DNA of 64,000 nt from Temperatibacter marinus (lineage in GTDB: Bacteria > Pseudomonadota > Alphaproteobacteria > Sphingomonadales > Kordiimonadaceae), in NCBI RefSeq assembly GCF_031598375.1, contig NZ_CP123872.1:124001-188000 (forward strand), written 5' to 3'. Made by a program: the position numbers and the translations under genes. The notes beneath the pieces were generated by a model that had not been told where the DNA came from, did no database searches, and saw only the letters and a list, made by a program, of their open reading frames with translations. Positions 24,089-33,481 of the stretch are shown here, piece by piece; the first letter of the stretch is position 1; each line of letters starts with the position of its first letter.

Positions 24089-25654
24089 ATGTTCAATACA
24101 TTTGCAAAATTTGCGAAACCAGCCATTAAAGCCTCAGTCATTGGTGCTGTTTTGGCCGCGACCCCTCTTGTGGAAGCGATCCCAGGTTTGAGCACAAAGG
24201 CTTTTGCACAAAATATCTGTGCTGACGGGAAGCCTTTCAAATCTTCACGTAAAAATATCACCATGAGCAAGCGGACATATCGCAAGTATGAAAAGGTTCT
24301 CGAAATCTTTGATCAATCAGGTGAGCTACGTAAGCAGATTGATATGCTAAAGTCTCAGGCAAAAGAAGCGGAAGCTTTGGCTGCGACGAAGACTAAGCCT
24401 GAAGAAGCAACTGAAGCTGCGACCCTTCGCTCGCAAGCACAGACGTTCCTTAGTCAAGTTCCTGCTCTTGAGAATCAAACAAAATCTATGGCAAGAGACG
24501 CTGAAAGTCTTATCAAGGATGCGCTAAATTCTAGCCGCACACCGGATTATGATCGTGCGTCAATGCTTCAGCTTTACTCTCAAATTAACTTTGAGCGCGG
24601 CGATACAAAAGCAGCAATCAAAAATCTTGAAGATTTTCTTAGCTACGAAGCTGTTTTCAGAGAAACACGTTTGCACGGCATTACCTACAGTGTTGCTCAG
24701 CTAAACTATTCTGAAGAGCAATATGATCGTGCGCTAGACTATCTAAATGATTGGTTCAAACTTTCTGACACTGTTTGTCATAAAGTGACAACAACACAGA
24801 ATACCTTCATTGCACAGCTTTACTATGTCACTAAAGACTATAATAAAGCGATTAGCTACATGCAGCGTGCAATTGATGAAGCTGAAGCTAATCCTGAAAC
24901 AGATTCTAAGGAACAATGGTATCAGCTGCTTGCAAGCTCATACTACGAGCTTGGCAATGTTAACCGCTACCGCGATATGCTAGAGATTATGGTCGTTAAA
25001 TGGTCGAAGCCAGAATATTATAAGCGCCTCGCCAGTGTCCACCAGGAACTGGGTGAAGATACAGTTTCTTACTCTCTATTTGAGGCTATTTATGAAATGG
25101 GTTGGATGGATAACAAACCGAATGAGATCAAAATGGTCGCTCAAATTCAGTTTGCCCGTGAATCGTCTATTAAAGCAGCTTGGATTATCGAATCTGCATT
25201 GAGAGATGGTCGCATGAAGTCTGATACAGATAACACGCGTCTTCTTGCTCAGGCCTATATGTCATCTTATGAGTTTGAAAAGGCTGTACCGCCGCTGACA
25301 AAAGTTGCTGATGAGCTCCAAGATCCAGAGCTGTACCTACAAGTCGCAGGTATGGAATATGGTAATGGTAACTCTGCAAACGCTGTGCGTATGTTCGATA
25401 AAGCTTTGGCTCTATACAAAAAGAAGAAGAAACCATCACGTTCTAAGATCGACAGCGCAACGCTTGGTAAAGGGGCAGCTCTTCTGGATCAGAAAAAAGT
25501 TATGGACGCCTGTCGGGTCTTCCAAAAACTGGGCCGTGAGTCGAAAAACAGACGTATAAAACGTCAGGTTTCAAGCTTTAAGAAAGCTATTGAAGCAGAC
25601 ATCGCCCGTGAAGATATGTTCTCTGGCAATGATACAAAGCGTAAATGTAAATAA
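24089..25654 (+). CDS. TPR-repeat periplasmic protein of the TonB operon
   Basis: A 521-residue protein with a signal-like N-terminus (to about residue 40, ending K-A-F-A-Q-N), a charged coiled coil (about 70-130) and a series of tetratricopeptide repeats (about 145-500: A-A-I-K-N-L-E-D-F-L, Y-D-R-A-L-D-Y-L-N-D-W, Y-N-K-A-I-S-Y-M-Q-R-A). TPR proteins at the end of TtpC/ExbB/ExbD/TonB operons are known from marine Gammaproteobacteria. Their role is not settled, but complex assembly is likely. A strong terminator follows. It has no enzymatic motif. Confidence 0.87.
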   Translation: MFNTFAKFAKPAIKASVIGAVLAATPLVEAIPGLSTKAFAQNICADGKPFKSSRKNITMSKRTYRKYEKVLEIFDQSGELRKQIDMLKSQAKEAEALAATKTKPEEATEAATLRSQAQTFLSQVPALENQTKSMARDAESLIKDALNSSRTPDYDRASMLQLYSQINFERGDTKAAIKNLEDFLSYEAVFRETRLHGITYSVAQLNYSEEQYDRALDYLNDWFKLSDTVCHKVTTTQNTFIAQLYYVTKDYNKAISYMQRAIDEAEANPETDSKEQWYQLLASSYYELGNVNRYRDMLEIMVVKWSKPEYYKRLASVHQELGEDTVSYSLFEAIYEMGWMDNKPNEIKMVAQIQFARESSIKAAWIIESALRDGRMKSDTDNTRLLAQAYMSSYEFEKAVPPLTKVADELQDPELYLQVAGMEYGNGNSANAVRMFDKALALYKKKKKPSRSKIDSATLGKGAALLDQKKVMDACRVFQKLGRESKNRRIKRQVSSFKKAIEADIAREDMFSGNDTKRKCK

Positions 25655-25675
25655 CATTTTCGTATTATAGAATTG

Positions 25676-25708
25676 AAAAAGCGGTGCCTTAGGGTGCCGC
25701 TTTTTTTT
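25676..25708 (+). terminator. Intrinsic terminator of the TonB operon
   Basis: A 13-bp stem (AAAAAGCGGTGCC with GGTGCCGCTTTTT, two G-T pairs), a TTAG loop and a T-run follow the TPR gene by 21 bases. This separates the operon from the second tonB gene downstream. Confidence 0.93.
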
Positions 25709-25840
25709 GATCTCGTTGGCCATCTCTTCCAATGATTATTTGCATAATAAAAGAATAAATTGAATTCATCCTGTATAAGTAGGATTATTGATTATGTTAT
25801 GTTATTACTTAATAATCCATATGCAGAAAAGGAGAGAGAA

Positions 25841-26458
25841 ATGAGACAAACCACACGATATACAGGAGCTTTAGTAGTTAGTGGTAGTGTGACATTTAGC
25901 CTGTTTATGCTAATGTCTGGATTGGTAGCGCAAGATGATCTTCATCTTGATCCCATTAAGCCGCCTAAAATTCCTAATGTCATTCAAATGGATAAAGAGG
26001 TCGAGCCCAAACCGAAAGGACCAACGACGGTAGAGCCAATACCTCCCGTAACTGTCCCTCCCACTTATGAACCCCCGTTGACAGGTGATCAAGAGAACAA
26101 TATTTTCATACCCAAGCAACCAGAACTGTCTCCTCCCACTTCAACATCAGATGTTGATTATAGCTTTGTGAGTGAAGGCGAGATGACCTTACTTGCATCG
26201 ACCCGTCCAAACTATCCTATTAGCGCACAGGAGAAGGGGATTGAGGGGTATTGTGAGATTAGTTTGACAGTCAACGCAGATGGCACTGTGGACCCTACTA
26301 GTATTCGCTTTGTGGACGGTGACCCTGGCAAAGTCTTTTTTAAGGCAAGTCGCAAAGCAGCTCTTAAGTTTCGTTATCAACCACGGGTGAGACAGGGTGT
26401 CGCTCTGACAGTAGAGAATGTCGTCTACCGCTTTTGGTTCAAACTACCCAAGGAATAG
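25841..26458 (+). CDS. Second TonB protein, paralogue outside the operon
   Basis: A 205-residue TonB protein, the same length as the operon's TonB: membrane helix 8-30, Pro-rich spacer (T-V-E-P-I-P-P-V-T-V-P-P), and a C-terminal domain with Y-P-I-S-A-Q-E-K-G-I-E-G-Y-C and V-N-A-D-G-T-V. The shared G-I-E-G-Y-C and the F-F-K/R-A-S-R-K-A-A segment mark recent paralogy. ATG 25841 has AAGGAGAG upstream; the longer frame from 25760 adds a stretch unlike a TonB N-terminus. It sits between two intrinsic terminators, so it should have its own promoter. It may energise a different receptor set or be expressed under other conditions. Confidence 0.9.
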   Translation: MRQTTRYTGALVVSGSVTFSLFMLMSGLVAQDDLHLDPIKPPKIPNVIQMDKEVEPKPKGPTTVEPIPPVTVPPTYEPPLTGDQENNIFIPKQPELSPPTSTSDVDYSFVSEGEMTLLASTRPNYPISAQEKGIEGYCEISLTVNADGTVDPTSIRFVDGDPGKVFFKASRKAALKFRYQPRVRQGVALTVENVVYRFWFKLPKE

Positions 26459-26492
26459 ACTTGAGTGAGAACGAACAACCCTAGATAAATTC

Positions 26493-26521
26493 AAAGGCCC
26501 CTACCACCCCTGCGGGCCTTT
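26493..26521 (+). terminator. Intrinsic terminator after the second tonB
   Basis: An AAAGGCCC / GGGCCTTT 8-bp stem with a 13-base loop is followed by a short T-rich tail. It lies between tonB and the convergent alpha/beta hydrolase and may serve both directions. Confidence 0.85.
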
Positions 26522-26529
26522 CTTACACG

Positions 26530-27294
26530 TTACACGCCGTCAAGAAAACGTTTCACGATACGCTGGACCATGTCTGGTTTTTCAGCATGAAGCCAATGCC
26601 CTGCTCCGCCCACAGTTCGGACTGATGCTTTAGGGAAGAGGGATAAAACTCTTTCGCGGTGTTCTGGTAAAACATAATCACTTTCACCGCCACGTACAAA
26701 AAGAGTATCGCCATTGTAGGGTGTACCGCTATTGCCCGCTACGATCTGCTGGTAATGAGTTTCAATGGCGTCCAAATTTAATCTCAGGTCCCAGCGCCCT
26801 TCAGAATTTCGGCGCCAATTGGTCGCTAGAAAAGATAAAACAGCTGGTTCTTTTTCATAAGAGCTTAAAATCTTTATCACATCATCTCGTGACGAGATTT
26901 CTGTCTCGGTTACCTTACGCATCCCTTTCAGTATCTGGGTGTGATGATGATCATAAGCAACTGGGGCAATATCAAGCACACAAAGTTTATTGACTCTGTG
27001 ACTGTTATTCAACGCAACTTGCATTGAGGTTTTACCCCCCATTGAATGTCCGACAAAATGGGCTGATTCAATCTCGAGCTTATTCATCATACCGATTACA
27101 TCGCCAGCCATCTTGTCGTACCCCATCTCGGGGGTGTGCGGGCTTTTCCCGTGATTCCGAAGATCAAAGCCATATACTCTATAATTTTCTGATAGTGCCC
27201 GCGCAAGGCCCCCTTGGTTATCGTTGGAGCCAAATAATCCATGCAAGAGGATTACTGGTTCCCCTTCACCGCGTTCCCTATAAAATAAGTCCAT
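26530..27294 (-). CDS. Alpha/beta hydrolase (YbfF-like esterase)
   Basis: A 254-residue soluble alpha/beta-hydrolase. The H-G-L-F-G-S oxyanion motif is at 19-24, the nucleophile elbow G-H-S-M-G-G near 82-87, and the acid and His are in G-G-E-S-D-Y-V and G-H-W-L-H-A-E-K-P. L-R-N-H-G-K-S-P and D-I-A-P-V-A-Y are typical of the YbfF/ABHD11 group, which hydrolyses short acyl esters or thioesters. It lies 2 bases from a second, exported hydrolase gene on the same strand. Confidence 0.88.
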   Translation of the reverse strand: MDLFYRERGEGEPVILLHGLFGSNDNQGGLARALSENYRVYGFDLRNHGKSPHTPEMGYDKMAGDVIGMMNKLEIESAHFVGHSMGGKTSMQVALNNSHRVNKLCVLDIAPVAYDHHHTQILKGMRKVTETEISSRDDVIKILSSYEKEPAVLSFLATNWRRNSEGRWDLRLNLDAIETHYQQIVAGNSGTPYNGDTLFVRGGESDYVLPEHRERVLSLFPKASVRTVGGAGHWLHAEKPDMVQRIVKRFLDGV

Positions 27295-27296
27295 AT

Positions 27297-28160
27297 CTAA
27301 TTCGCTAACCTTTTAAACTCTTTAACAAGAAGAGAGAATGTCTTATGACGAGGATCTATCATCTCAAAGTGCCCTGAAAGCGGGGCTTCTATCACCGTGT
27401 GTGCTATCATTTTCTCCTTCAGTACTTCTACATAGCGCAAAGCGACAGGCGTCCAAGTCTTATCATATTTTCCAATGAAAATAGTCTGGGGTACTGTTTG
27501 TAGTGGATTTAAGGCCGTGTCAGCCATTTTGTAGGCTTCGGCCTTGTCCTTTGGGCTTCCCCCCATTAATTTCGTAGCAGCATTGCCACAGGTTTGTTCT
27601 TTACTAAGATAGGATAAGTCTGCTGCAGGGGCCATAGCAAGCACGGCTTTTGGTTTAATCTTCGCTTCACGGCCATACCACAGAGCCAAATGACCACCAG
27701 CTGAATGGCCTGATACAACAACCCGACTTAAATCTAATCTATGGGGGCCAGCCAGTTTATCTAGCGCTTTACCCGAAGTTAAAATATCGTCAAAAGTCCC
27801 CGGGAACCCTCCTCCTTCATGTCCTATCCTTCTGAATTCAACTGACCAGACAGCAAACCCTGCGTCTGAGAGATGTTTCGTCAAATTTCTCGTATGCTTT
27901 ATATCATATTCAGCATACCAACAGCCGCCGTGAATAAACATAATAACAGGAAAGCCATTTTCAGGGACTGGTGTCTTAGGCATCCACAGCTCACCAAATT
28001 GAGGCGCCCCGCCCCCGTAGAATATGGTGTGATCTGGGATCGGAGCAGGGAAATTTCCTAAGGCCTGCGCAGTCATGATTTCTGGTTTCTGATCCTCTGC
28101 ATAAACGGCTCCAAATAAAGTCATGAGGATACATAAAAGAAAATAAAGAAAAAGCTTCAT
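27297..28160 (-). CDS. Exported alpha/beta hydrolase (esterase/lipase type)
   Basis: A 287-residue protein with a signal peptide (about 1-21, ending V-Y-A). It has F-I-H-G-G-C-W near 75-81, the nucleophile motif S-G-H-S-A-G-G-H near 152, and a C-terminal Asp/His pair around K-Y-D-K-T-W and G-H-F-E-M-I. H-G-G-x-W and G-H-S-A-G-G match the kynurenine-formamidase-like/BD-FAE esterase group, though the signal peptide makes a periplasmic esterase more likely than a cytosolic formamidase. It is 2 bases from thiD and in line with it. Confidence 0.85.
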   Translation of the reverse strand: MKLFLYFLLCILMTLFGAVYAEDQKPEIMTAQALGNFPAPIPDHTIFYGGGAPQFGELWMPKTPVPENGFPVIMFIHGGCWYAEYDIKHTRNLTKHLSDAGFAVWSVEFRRIGHEGGGFPGTFDDILTSGKALDKLAGPHRLDLSRVVVSGHSAGGHLALWYGREAKIKPKAVLAMAPAADLSYLSKEQTCGNAATKLMGGSPKDKAEAYKMADTALNPLQTVPQTIFIGKYDKTWTPVALRYVEVLKEKMIAHTVIEAPLSGHFEMIDPRHKTFSLLVKEFKRLAN

Positions 28161-28162
28161 CC

Positions 28163-28960
28163 TTACCCCCTGGCTTGAGCATGACCCATAGGCCCTGCAC
28201 CTTTGCCTAAATTCGGCGCCTGTTCAATTGCTCGACTTACAAAGTTGTTCGCACGCTCACAGGCTTCATAAAGAGGCATTTCTTGCGCTAGAGAGACCGC
28301 TAACGCGCTTGCTAGCGTACAGCCTGTGCCATGTGTATTCCGTGAAGGAAGACGGTCTGCCTCAAAGGAAAACCGGCTGTCTTGTGAAATATAAAAATTT
28401 CGAACGATGTCTAATTCTTCTTGCAAGTGACCTCCCTTAGCAACAACAGCTTTTGTGCCAGCCAAGAGTAACGCTTCTGCTGCGGTAATCAGATCTTCTT
28501 CAGAAACAATAGTCCGTCCAGTTAGGGTTTCAAGTTCGGGAACATTCGGCGTCACAAGCGTGGCCCTGGGTAGCAACAGTTCCTTATAAAGGGCAATGCC
28601 ATCATGGTTGAGCAGTTGAGCGCCACTAGTAGCGACCATAACAGGATCCACGATCAAATCACCTGTATACTGAAAATCTTCGAGAGCCCTATCGACAGCT
28701 TTTATAATTTCTGCAGAATAAAGCATACCTGTTTTAATTACGTCGGTTCCAATATCTTCTAGAACAGATTTTATTTGCTCATAAACCATTTTAGGTGGGA
28801 TAGAATGTATATCGGATACCCCTAGGGTATTCTGCGCTGTCACACATGTCACTGCTGTTGATGCATACCCCCCTAACATTGTAACGGTTTTGATGTCCGC
28901 CTGAATGCCTGCGCCACCGCCGCTATCAGATCCTGCTATAATTAAGACCCGCCCATTCAT
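28163..28960 (-). CDS. thiD: Hydroxymethylpyrimidine / phosphomethylpyrimidine kinase
   Basis: A 265-residue ribokinase-fold enzyme that phosphorylates HMP and HMP-P in thiamine synthesis. It shows the N-terminal G-S-D-S-G-G-G-A-G-I-Q-A-D (10-22), D-P-V-M-V-A-T-S-G near 105, A-K-G-G-H near 175 and the anion-hole motif H-G-T-G-C-T near 210 with its catalytic Asp/Cys region. Its start overlaps folP by 4 bases (28957-28960), so it is translationally coupled. No thiE or thiM fusion is present. Grouping it with folP places two cofactor pathways on one transcript. Confidence 0.94.
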   Translation of the reverse strand: MNGRVLIIAGSDSGGGAGIQADIKTVTMLGGYASTAVTCVTAQNTLGVSDIHSIPPKMVYEQIKSVLEDIGTDVIKTGMLYSAEIIKAVDRALEDFQYTGDLIVDPVMVATSGAQLLNHDGIALYKELLLPRATLVTPNVPELETLTGRTIVSEEDLITAAEALLLAGTKAVVAKGGHLQEELDIVRNFYISQDSRFSFEADRLPSRNTHGTGCTLASALAVSLAQEMPLYEACERANNFVSRAIEQAPNLGKGAGPMGHAQARG

Positions 28961-30108
28961 GATACTTCAGCTTTCCGCTCTGCTCTCAGACCAGGTTGAT
29001 CCATAAGAGCATGATCATGCAGCCCTTGAATTAACTTAAGGGCCTGTTTCGTTTCGCTTACATCATGAACTCTCACAATTTGCACTCCTTGCTCAAAAGC
29101 TTTAAGTGCCGAAGCAAGAGAGCCGGGCATTCGATCTTTTGCCTGCTCAACTCCTGTGACTGCGCCGATAAATCTTTTGCGGCTAGCCCCCAGTAAAACT
29201 GGAGAGCCTAAACTGTGAAAAAGACTCAAGCTATTCATCAAAGCCATATTATCTTCAACAACCCGTTTGCCAAAACCAATACCCGGATCAAGGATTATTC
29301 TGTCTTTTGAGATTCCGGCCTGAAGGCATACCTCTCGTCTTTCAGCTAGATAATCATAGACATCCAAAACCACATCATCATAGATATGCTGCTGCTTGCT
29401 TTCTCCTTTTGAGTGCATCAAAATTACAGGTGCTGTGCTTTGGGCAGCTACCGCAAGGCTTTCAGGATCATATGTTAAGGCTGAAACATCATTGATGATT
29501 GTCGCACCGGCTTTTAAGGCTTCTTCCATTACAAAACTATGGCGCGTGTCTATCGACAAAGGCACGCCTTCTTTTGCCAAAGCAAGGATGACAGGGATAA
29601 CACGTTCAGCTTCATCTCCTTCCCAGACAGGCGCGGCGCCAGGGCGAGTACTTTCTCCCCCAATATCAATAATATCAGCGCCTTCGGCTATCATACGGCG
29701 AGCACGAACAATTGCATGCTCTGGATCTATAAAATCACCCCCATCAGAAAAACTGTCTGGTGTCACATTCAGCACACCCATAATCAAAGGGGAGAGGAAA
29801 GAGAGGTCTTTTGTCACGTCCTCAAGCTTTAGCGAAGAGCGAGGTGACCTAAGGTGAGAAAGTTGTGTATTTATTTGCTCTCTTATGCTGTCAGACACAT
29901 GTAAGGTGTCGACTTCTTCCCAAAGCAAATATTCATCGAAAACTCGATGAGCAGGGGTCTCTGGTGTACGAATTATCACCCGTACTGATCGAAAACCGAG
30001 GCCCGTGGATCCAAGACGCAAGGACCGTTCATCACCCCAAATAGGTAAAGAAGGGACAAGGTAAACCCTTGCCCCTTCCGGTAGATGTTTCAGATCATTT
30101 GTCTGCAC
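28957..30108 (-). CDS. folP: Dihydropteroate synthase
   Basis: A 383-residue enzyme joining p-aminobenzoate to the pterin pyrophosphate in folate synthesis. The TIM-barrel DHPS domain starts near 106 with G-V-L-N-V-T-P-D-S-F-S-D-G-G (111-124), then G-G-E-S-T-R-P-G-A, I-N-D-V-S-A, and D-P-G-I-G-F-G-K; a final motif is G-A-S-R-K-R-F-I. About 100 extra residues at the N-terminus have no clear function but are common in alphaproteobacterial DHPS. It lies 2 bases after ftsH. Together with pabBC at 16 kb it covers two folate steps in the window. Confidence 0.95.
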   Translation of the reverse strand: MQTNDLKHLPEGARVYLVPSLPIWGDERSLRLGSTGLGFRSVRVIIRTPETPAHRVFDEYLLWEEVDTLHVSDSIREQINTQLSHLRSPRSSLKLEDVTKDLSFLSPLIMGVLNVTPDSFSDGGDFIDPEHAIVRARRMIAEGADIIDIGGESTRPGAAPVWEGDEAERVIPVILALAKEGVPLSIDTRHSFVMEEALKAGATIINDVSALTYDPESLAVAAQSTAPVILMHSKGESKQQHIYDDVVLDVYDYLAERREVCLQAGISKDRIILDPGIGFGKRVVEDNMALMNSLSLFHSLGSPVLLGASRKRFIGAVTGVEQAKDRMPGSLASALKAFEQGVQIVRVHDVSETKQALKLIQGLHDHALMDQPGLRAERKAEVS

Positions 30109-30110
30109 GT

Positions 30111-32048
30111 TTATTCAGCCTTATCGCCTTCAGTTGACACTGCATCGGCGTCATTCTGATCATCTTTTGGCTCAGCTGTCTGAGGACCCGTCGTGGGCGC
30201 AGAGACCGTTGTCGCTGGCTTTGGTGCTTCAGGCTCTTTCCGTTCAACTTTGCCTGTTTTAATGAGAACTTTAAGCTCATCCCCCGTCAGAGTTTCATAC
30301 TCGAGGAGAGCTTCGCCGATTTGATTCAGCTGTTCTCTGCCCTCTGTAAGGATTGTACGAGCACGCTCATAGCCTTCTTCAACAAATCTTTTAATCTCAG
30401 CATCAATCAATTTGGCTGTTTCATCAGACATGTTTTGTGACTGTGCAACAGAATGGCCAAGGAATACCTCTTGCTGATTTTCAGTATAAAGAACAGGGCC
30501 AAGCTTCTCTGACATACCCCACTGGGTCACCATCTTTCTTGCAAGATCTGTTGCGGCTTGAATGTCTCCGGAGGCACCCGAAGAAACCTCTTCTTCGCCA
30601 AAACAAATCTCTTCAGCCACACGGCCACCCATAGCCATAGCCAACTGATCATGCATTTTTCCTCTTGAGAAAGAATATTGATCCCGTTCTGGCAAACTCA
30701 TGACCATACCAAGTGCACGACCACGCGGAATGATGGTCGCTTTATGAATAGGGTCAAGATGCTTGCACATCAAAGAAACAAGCGCATGACCCGCTTCATG
30801 ATAGGCCGTCATCTTTTTCTCATCATCTGTCATCACCATAGATCGGCGTTCCGATCCCATCATGATCTTATCTTTTGCATCATCAAATTCTTTATTAGAA
30901 ACGACTTTCTTGTTGCGACGTGCAGCCATCAATGCCGCTTCGTTTACAAGGTTCGCAAGATCAGCTCCAGAAAAACCTGGTGTTCCTCTTGCAATCACTG
31001 TTAGTTCAACATCCGGAGCGAGAGGCACTTTGGCTGAATGGACTTGCAAAATTTTCTCGCGACCATTTTTATCAGGGTTTGGTACAACAACTTGACGATC
31101 AAAACGTCCGGGGCGAAGCAAAGCAGGATCTAGAACATCTGGACGGTTTGTTGCCGCCAAAATGATAATGCCTTCATTCGCCTCAAAACCATCCATCTCA
31201 ACAAGGAGTTGGTTTAACGTCTGTTCTCGCTCGTCATTACCACCGCCGAGACCAGCACCTCTGTGACGGCCGACTGCATCAATTTCGTCAATGAAGATGA
31301 TGCACGGCGCATTCTTTTTGGCCTGTTCAAACATATCCCGAACACGGCTCGCACCAACACCAACAAACATTTCAACAAAATCTGATCCAGATATTGTAAA
31401 GAAAGGCACATTCGCCTCTCCTGCAATTGCACGGGCTAGCAATGTTTTACCGGTTCCTGGAGGGCCCACAAGCAGCGCCCCTTTTGGAATCTTTCCGCCA
31501 AGCTTAGTAAAGCGCCCAGGATCTCTGAGGAAATCAACGACCTCTTCCAGCTCTTCTTTAGCTTCTTCAATGCCGGCGACATCTTCAAATGTTTTCCGCT
31601 CTGTTTGTTCATTCAAAAGACGGGCTTTAGATTTACCAAAGCCCATGGCACCACCGCCACCGCCTTTGCCTTGCATCTGGCGCATCATGTAAATCCAGAA
31701 TCCAATAATCAGGATGAATGGCAGCCACGATAAAATTGTCCCAAGCAACATGCCACTATCTTGCTTTTCAACAACCACTTTGACGTTCTTTTCTACGAGA
31801 AAATCCGCCAGATTCAAATCAAACGCCATTTTTGTTGTTTTAAATTGTTCACCGCTAGTAAACTTACCAACAACATCTTGTCCTGTTATCTTAACTTCGG
31901 AAACAGTCCCCGCCGCGACTGCATTTTTAAAGTCAGAAAAGGGTATGGTCTCAATATTCGCATCGGTATTGCTAAAGCCGTTATAAAGCGCACCTAGCAA
32001 CATAATGATCACGACCCAAACCAGTAAATTTTTCATAAAACTGTTCAC
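30111..32048 (-). CDS. ftsH: ATP-dependent zinc metalloprotease FtsH
   Basis: A 645-residue membrane AAA+ protease. Two N-terminal membrane helices (about 7-24, 104-122) flank a periplasmic loop. The AAA domain has Walker A G-P-P-G-T-G-K-T at 195-202, Walker B I-F-I-D-E-I-D-A and the second region of homology. The M41 peptidase motif H-E-A-G-H is near 418. A disordered, Pro/Thr/Ala-rich tail ends the protein. It degrades membrane proteins, LpxC and sigma factors. The start is GTG 32048, with AAAGGA upstream and an N-terminus (M-N-S-F-M-K-N-L) like other alphaproteobacterial FtsH; ATG 32036 is the alternative. The order pal-cpoB-tilS-ftsH is conserved. Confidence 0.96.
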   Translation of the reverse strand: MNSFMKNLLVWVVIIMLLGALYNGFSNTDANIETIPFSDFKNAVAAGTVSEVKITGQDVVGKFTSGEQFKTTKMAFDLNLADFLVEKNVKVVVEKQDSGMLLGTILSWLPFILIIGFWIYMMRQMQGKGGGGGAMGFGKSKARLLNEQTERKTFEDVAGIEEAKEELEEVVDFLRDPGRFTKLGGKIPKGALLVGPPGTGKTLLARAIAGEANVPFFTISGSDFVEMFVGVGASRVRDMFEQAKKNAPCIIFIDEIDAVGRHRGAGLGGGNDEREQTLNQLLVEMDGFEANEGIIILAATNRPDVLDPALLRPGRFDRQVVVPNPDKNGREKILQVHSAKVPLAPDVELTVIARGTPGFSGADLANLVNEAALMAARRNKKVVSNKEFDDAKDKIMMGSERRSMVMTDDEKKMTAYHEAGHALVSLMCKHLDPIHKATIIPRGRALGMVMSLPERDQYSFSRGKMHDQLAMAMGGRVAEEICFGEEEVSSGASGDIQAATDLARKMVTQWGMSEKLGPVLYTENQQEVFLGHSVAQSQNMSDETAKLIDAEIKRFVEEGYERARTILTEGREQLNQIGEALLEYETLTGDELKVLIKTGKVERKEPEAPKPATTVSAPTTGPQTAEPKDDQNDADAVSTEGDKAE

Positions 32049-32194
32049 TCTTCTTTTCCTTTAAAGGAATCTACTTGTTCTTATTATTTTAACGCGTTGC
32101 AACAGACTTGTCACACACAGATAAGAGAAAGATAAGCTTTCTATTTATAAATACAAGGTCCTGCAAGGCGTTTATGAAAATATTGGGTGATATT

Positions 32195-33472
32195 TTAGGG
32201 ACCTAGGGATGCTCCTAGCGAAAAAGGCCCACTATACCTACATTTTATCGCGACTCGGTCCATAGCGCTTGCATCTAAACCAAGGGTATAAACACCTAGA
32301 ATTTCACCTGCCGCATTTCTATAGGTCGGTAAAATCAGCCGAACTTCGAAAGGGATATGATCCAAACGCTGGCTTACGAACTCGCAAACTGATGCCCATC
32401 CCTCTTTTCCCAAAGGACCCACACTGATTTCTTCGCAGAAAGGATCAAAGCTCAGCTCCCAGCTTCCCCCATAGTGATGGGTCCGCTTTGCGGTTTTCTT
32501 TAATAACGTTTTCTCTTCAGGGTAGACAAGGATTAGGTCTGGGCCAGCACAGCGAAACACAACACCGTCCAAAGTTGCCGCCTTAAAATCACCCTCACGC
32601 ATTTGTGCCTTAAGCGTCAAGAGTTTCTGATAGCGCGGCGCATAGTCCTTACCGGAAATACTTTTTATTATTTCTGTAAGACTGCGTTCAACAATCTCTT
32701 CAGGGGCCTTATGAAGACCAGCGCTATTTATTGTCACATAACAATACTCCGTAGCGTTAACCCAAGTTGTTAGCCATTCGGAAACATAATAATCGAGAGC
32801 GGATTGAGCCTTTTGCATCGATTGAGCTGTGTTAACAAGACGTTGAGCAGAGAAACCCTCGTGAGGCGGGGTCTTTAAAAAGTTACGGATTTGCACCCGG
32901 TCGAATGAAATATTCTCATTACTGGGGTCTTTGATCCACGTCACATTTTTAGAAAGAAGATAAGATTCCAAATCTGATTTCGGTGTATTCAAGAAGGGCC
33001 GAAGCAGGTTGAGACTTGGATCTAAACTGGTCACTTTCTGCATCGCTTGAAGTCCCTTAATTCCACTACCTCTAGCAAGTCTGAGAAGAAAGGTCTCTGC
33101 TTGATCATCCCTATGGTGTGCGACAAGCAGATTCCCAATCTTTTCAGACAGGCACCACTGTTTCATCAAGGCATATCGTGCTTCGCGGGCTTGAGACTGG
33201 ATATTAGAAAGTGGTTTTTCCCCAGTCCATTTTAGAACTGAGTAAGGAATGTCATGACTTTGCATTATTTTGGCGACAGAATGCGCTTCTCTGGTTGACT
33301 CTGCCCTAAGGCCATGATCAACGATGAGAGCGTGAACTGTATAGTCAAGGTCTTTGAGCGACAAGATCAAGGCCAAGCTATCTGCACCTCCAGACACGCC
33401 TACGGCCAAACAATTGGATTTACTCAACTGTAAATCCTGGAAAGAGGCTGAAAAATCTTCAAGCTGAGACAT
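32195..33472 (-). CDS. tilS: tRNA(Ile)-lysidine synthase
   Basis: A 425-residue enzyme that adds lysine to C34 of tRNA-Ile(CAU), changing it to read AUA. The N-terminal PP-loop ATPase has S-G-G-A-D-S at 27-32, D-H-G-L-R near 52 and A-H-H-R-D-D-Q-A-E-T near 118. The C-terminal part is longer and more diverged than the core, as is usual. It lies between cpoB and ftsH on the minus strand, 146 bases ahead of ftsH on the coordinate line, so ftsH starts a separate or internal transcript and tilS is read after cpoB. Confidence 0.94.
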   Translation of the reverse strand: MSQLEDFSASFQDLQLSKSNCLAVGVSGGADSLALILSLKDLDYTVHALIVDHGLRAESTREAHSVAKIMQSHDIPYSVLKWTGEKPLSNIQSQAREARYALMKQWCLSEKIGNLLVAHHRDDQAETFLLRLARGSGIKGLQAMQKVTSLDPSLNLLRPFLNTPKSDLESYLLSKNVTWIKDPSNENISFDRVQIRNFLKTPPHEGFSAQRLVNTAQSMQKAQSALDYYVSEWLTTWVNATEYCYVTINSAGLHKAPEEIVERSLTEIIKSISGKDYAPRYQKLLTLKAQMREGDFKAATLDGVVFRCAGPDLILVYPEEKTLLKKTAKRTHHYGGSWELSFDPFCEEISVGPLGKEGWASVCEFVSQRLDHIPFEVRLILPTYRNAAGEILGVYTLGLDASAMDRVAIKCRYSGPFSLGASLGP

Positions 33473-33481
33473 GTCAATCGA

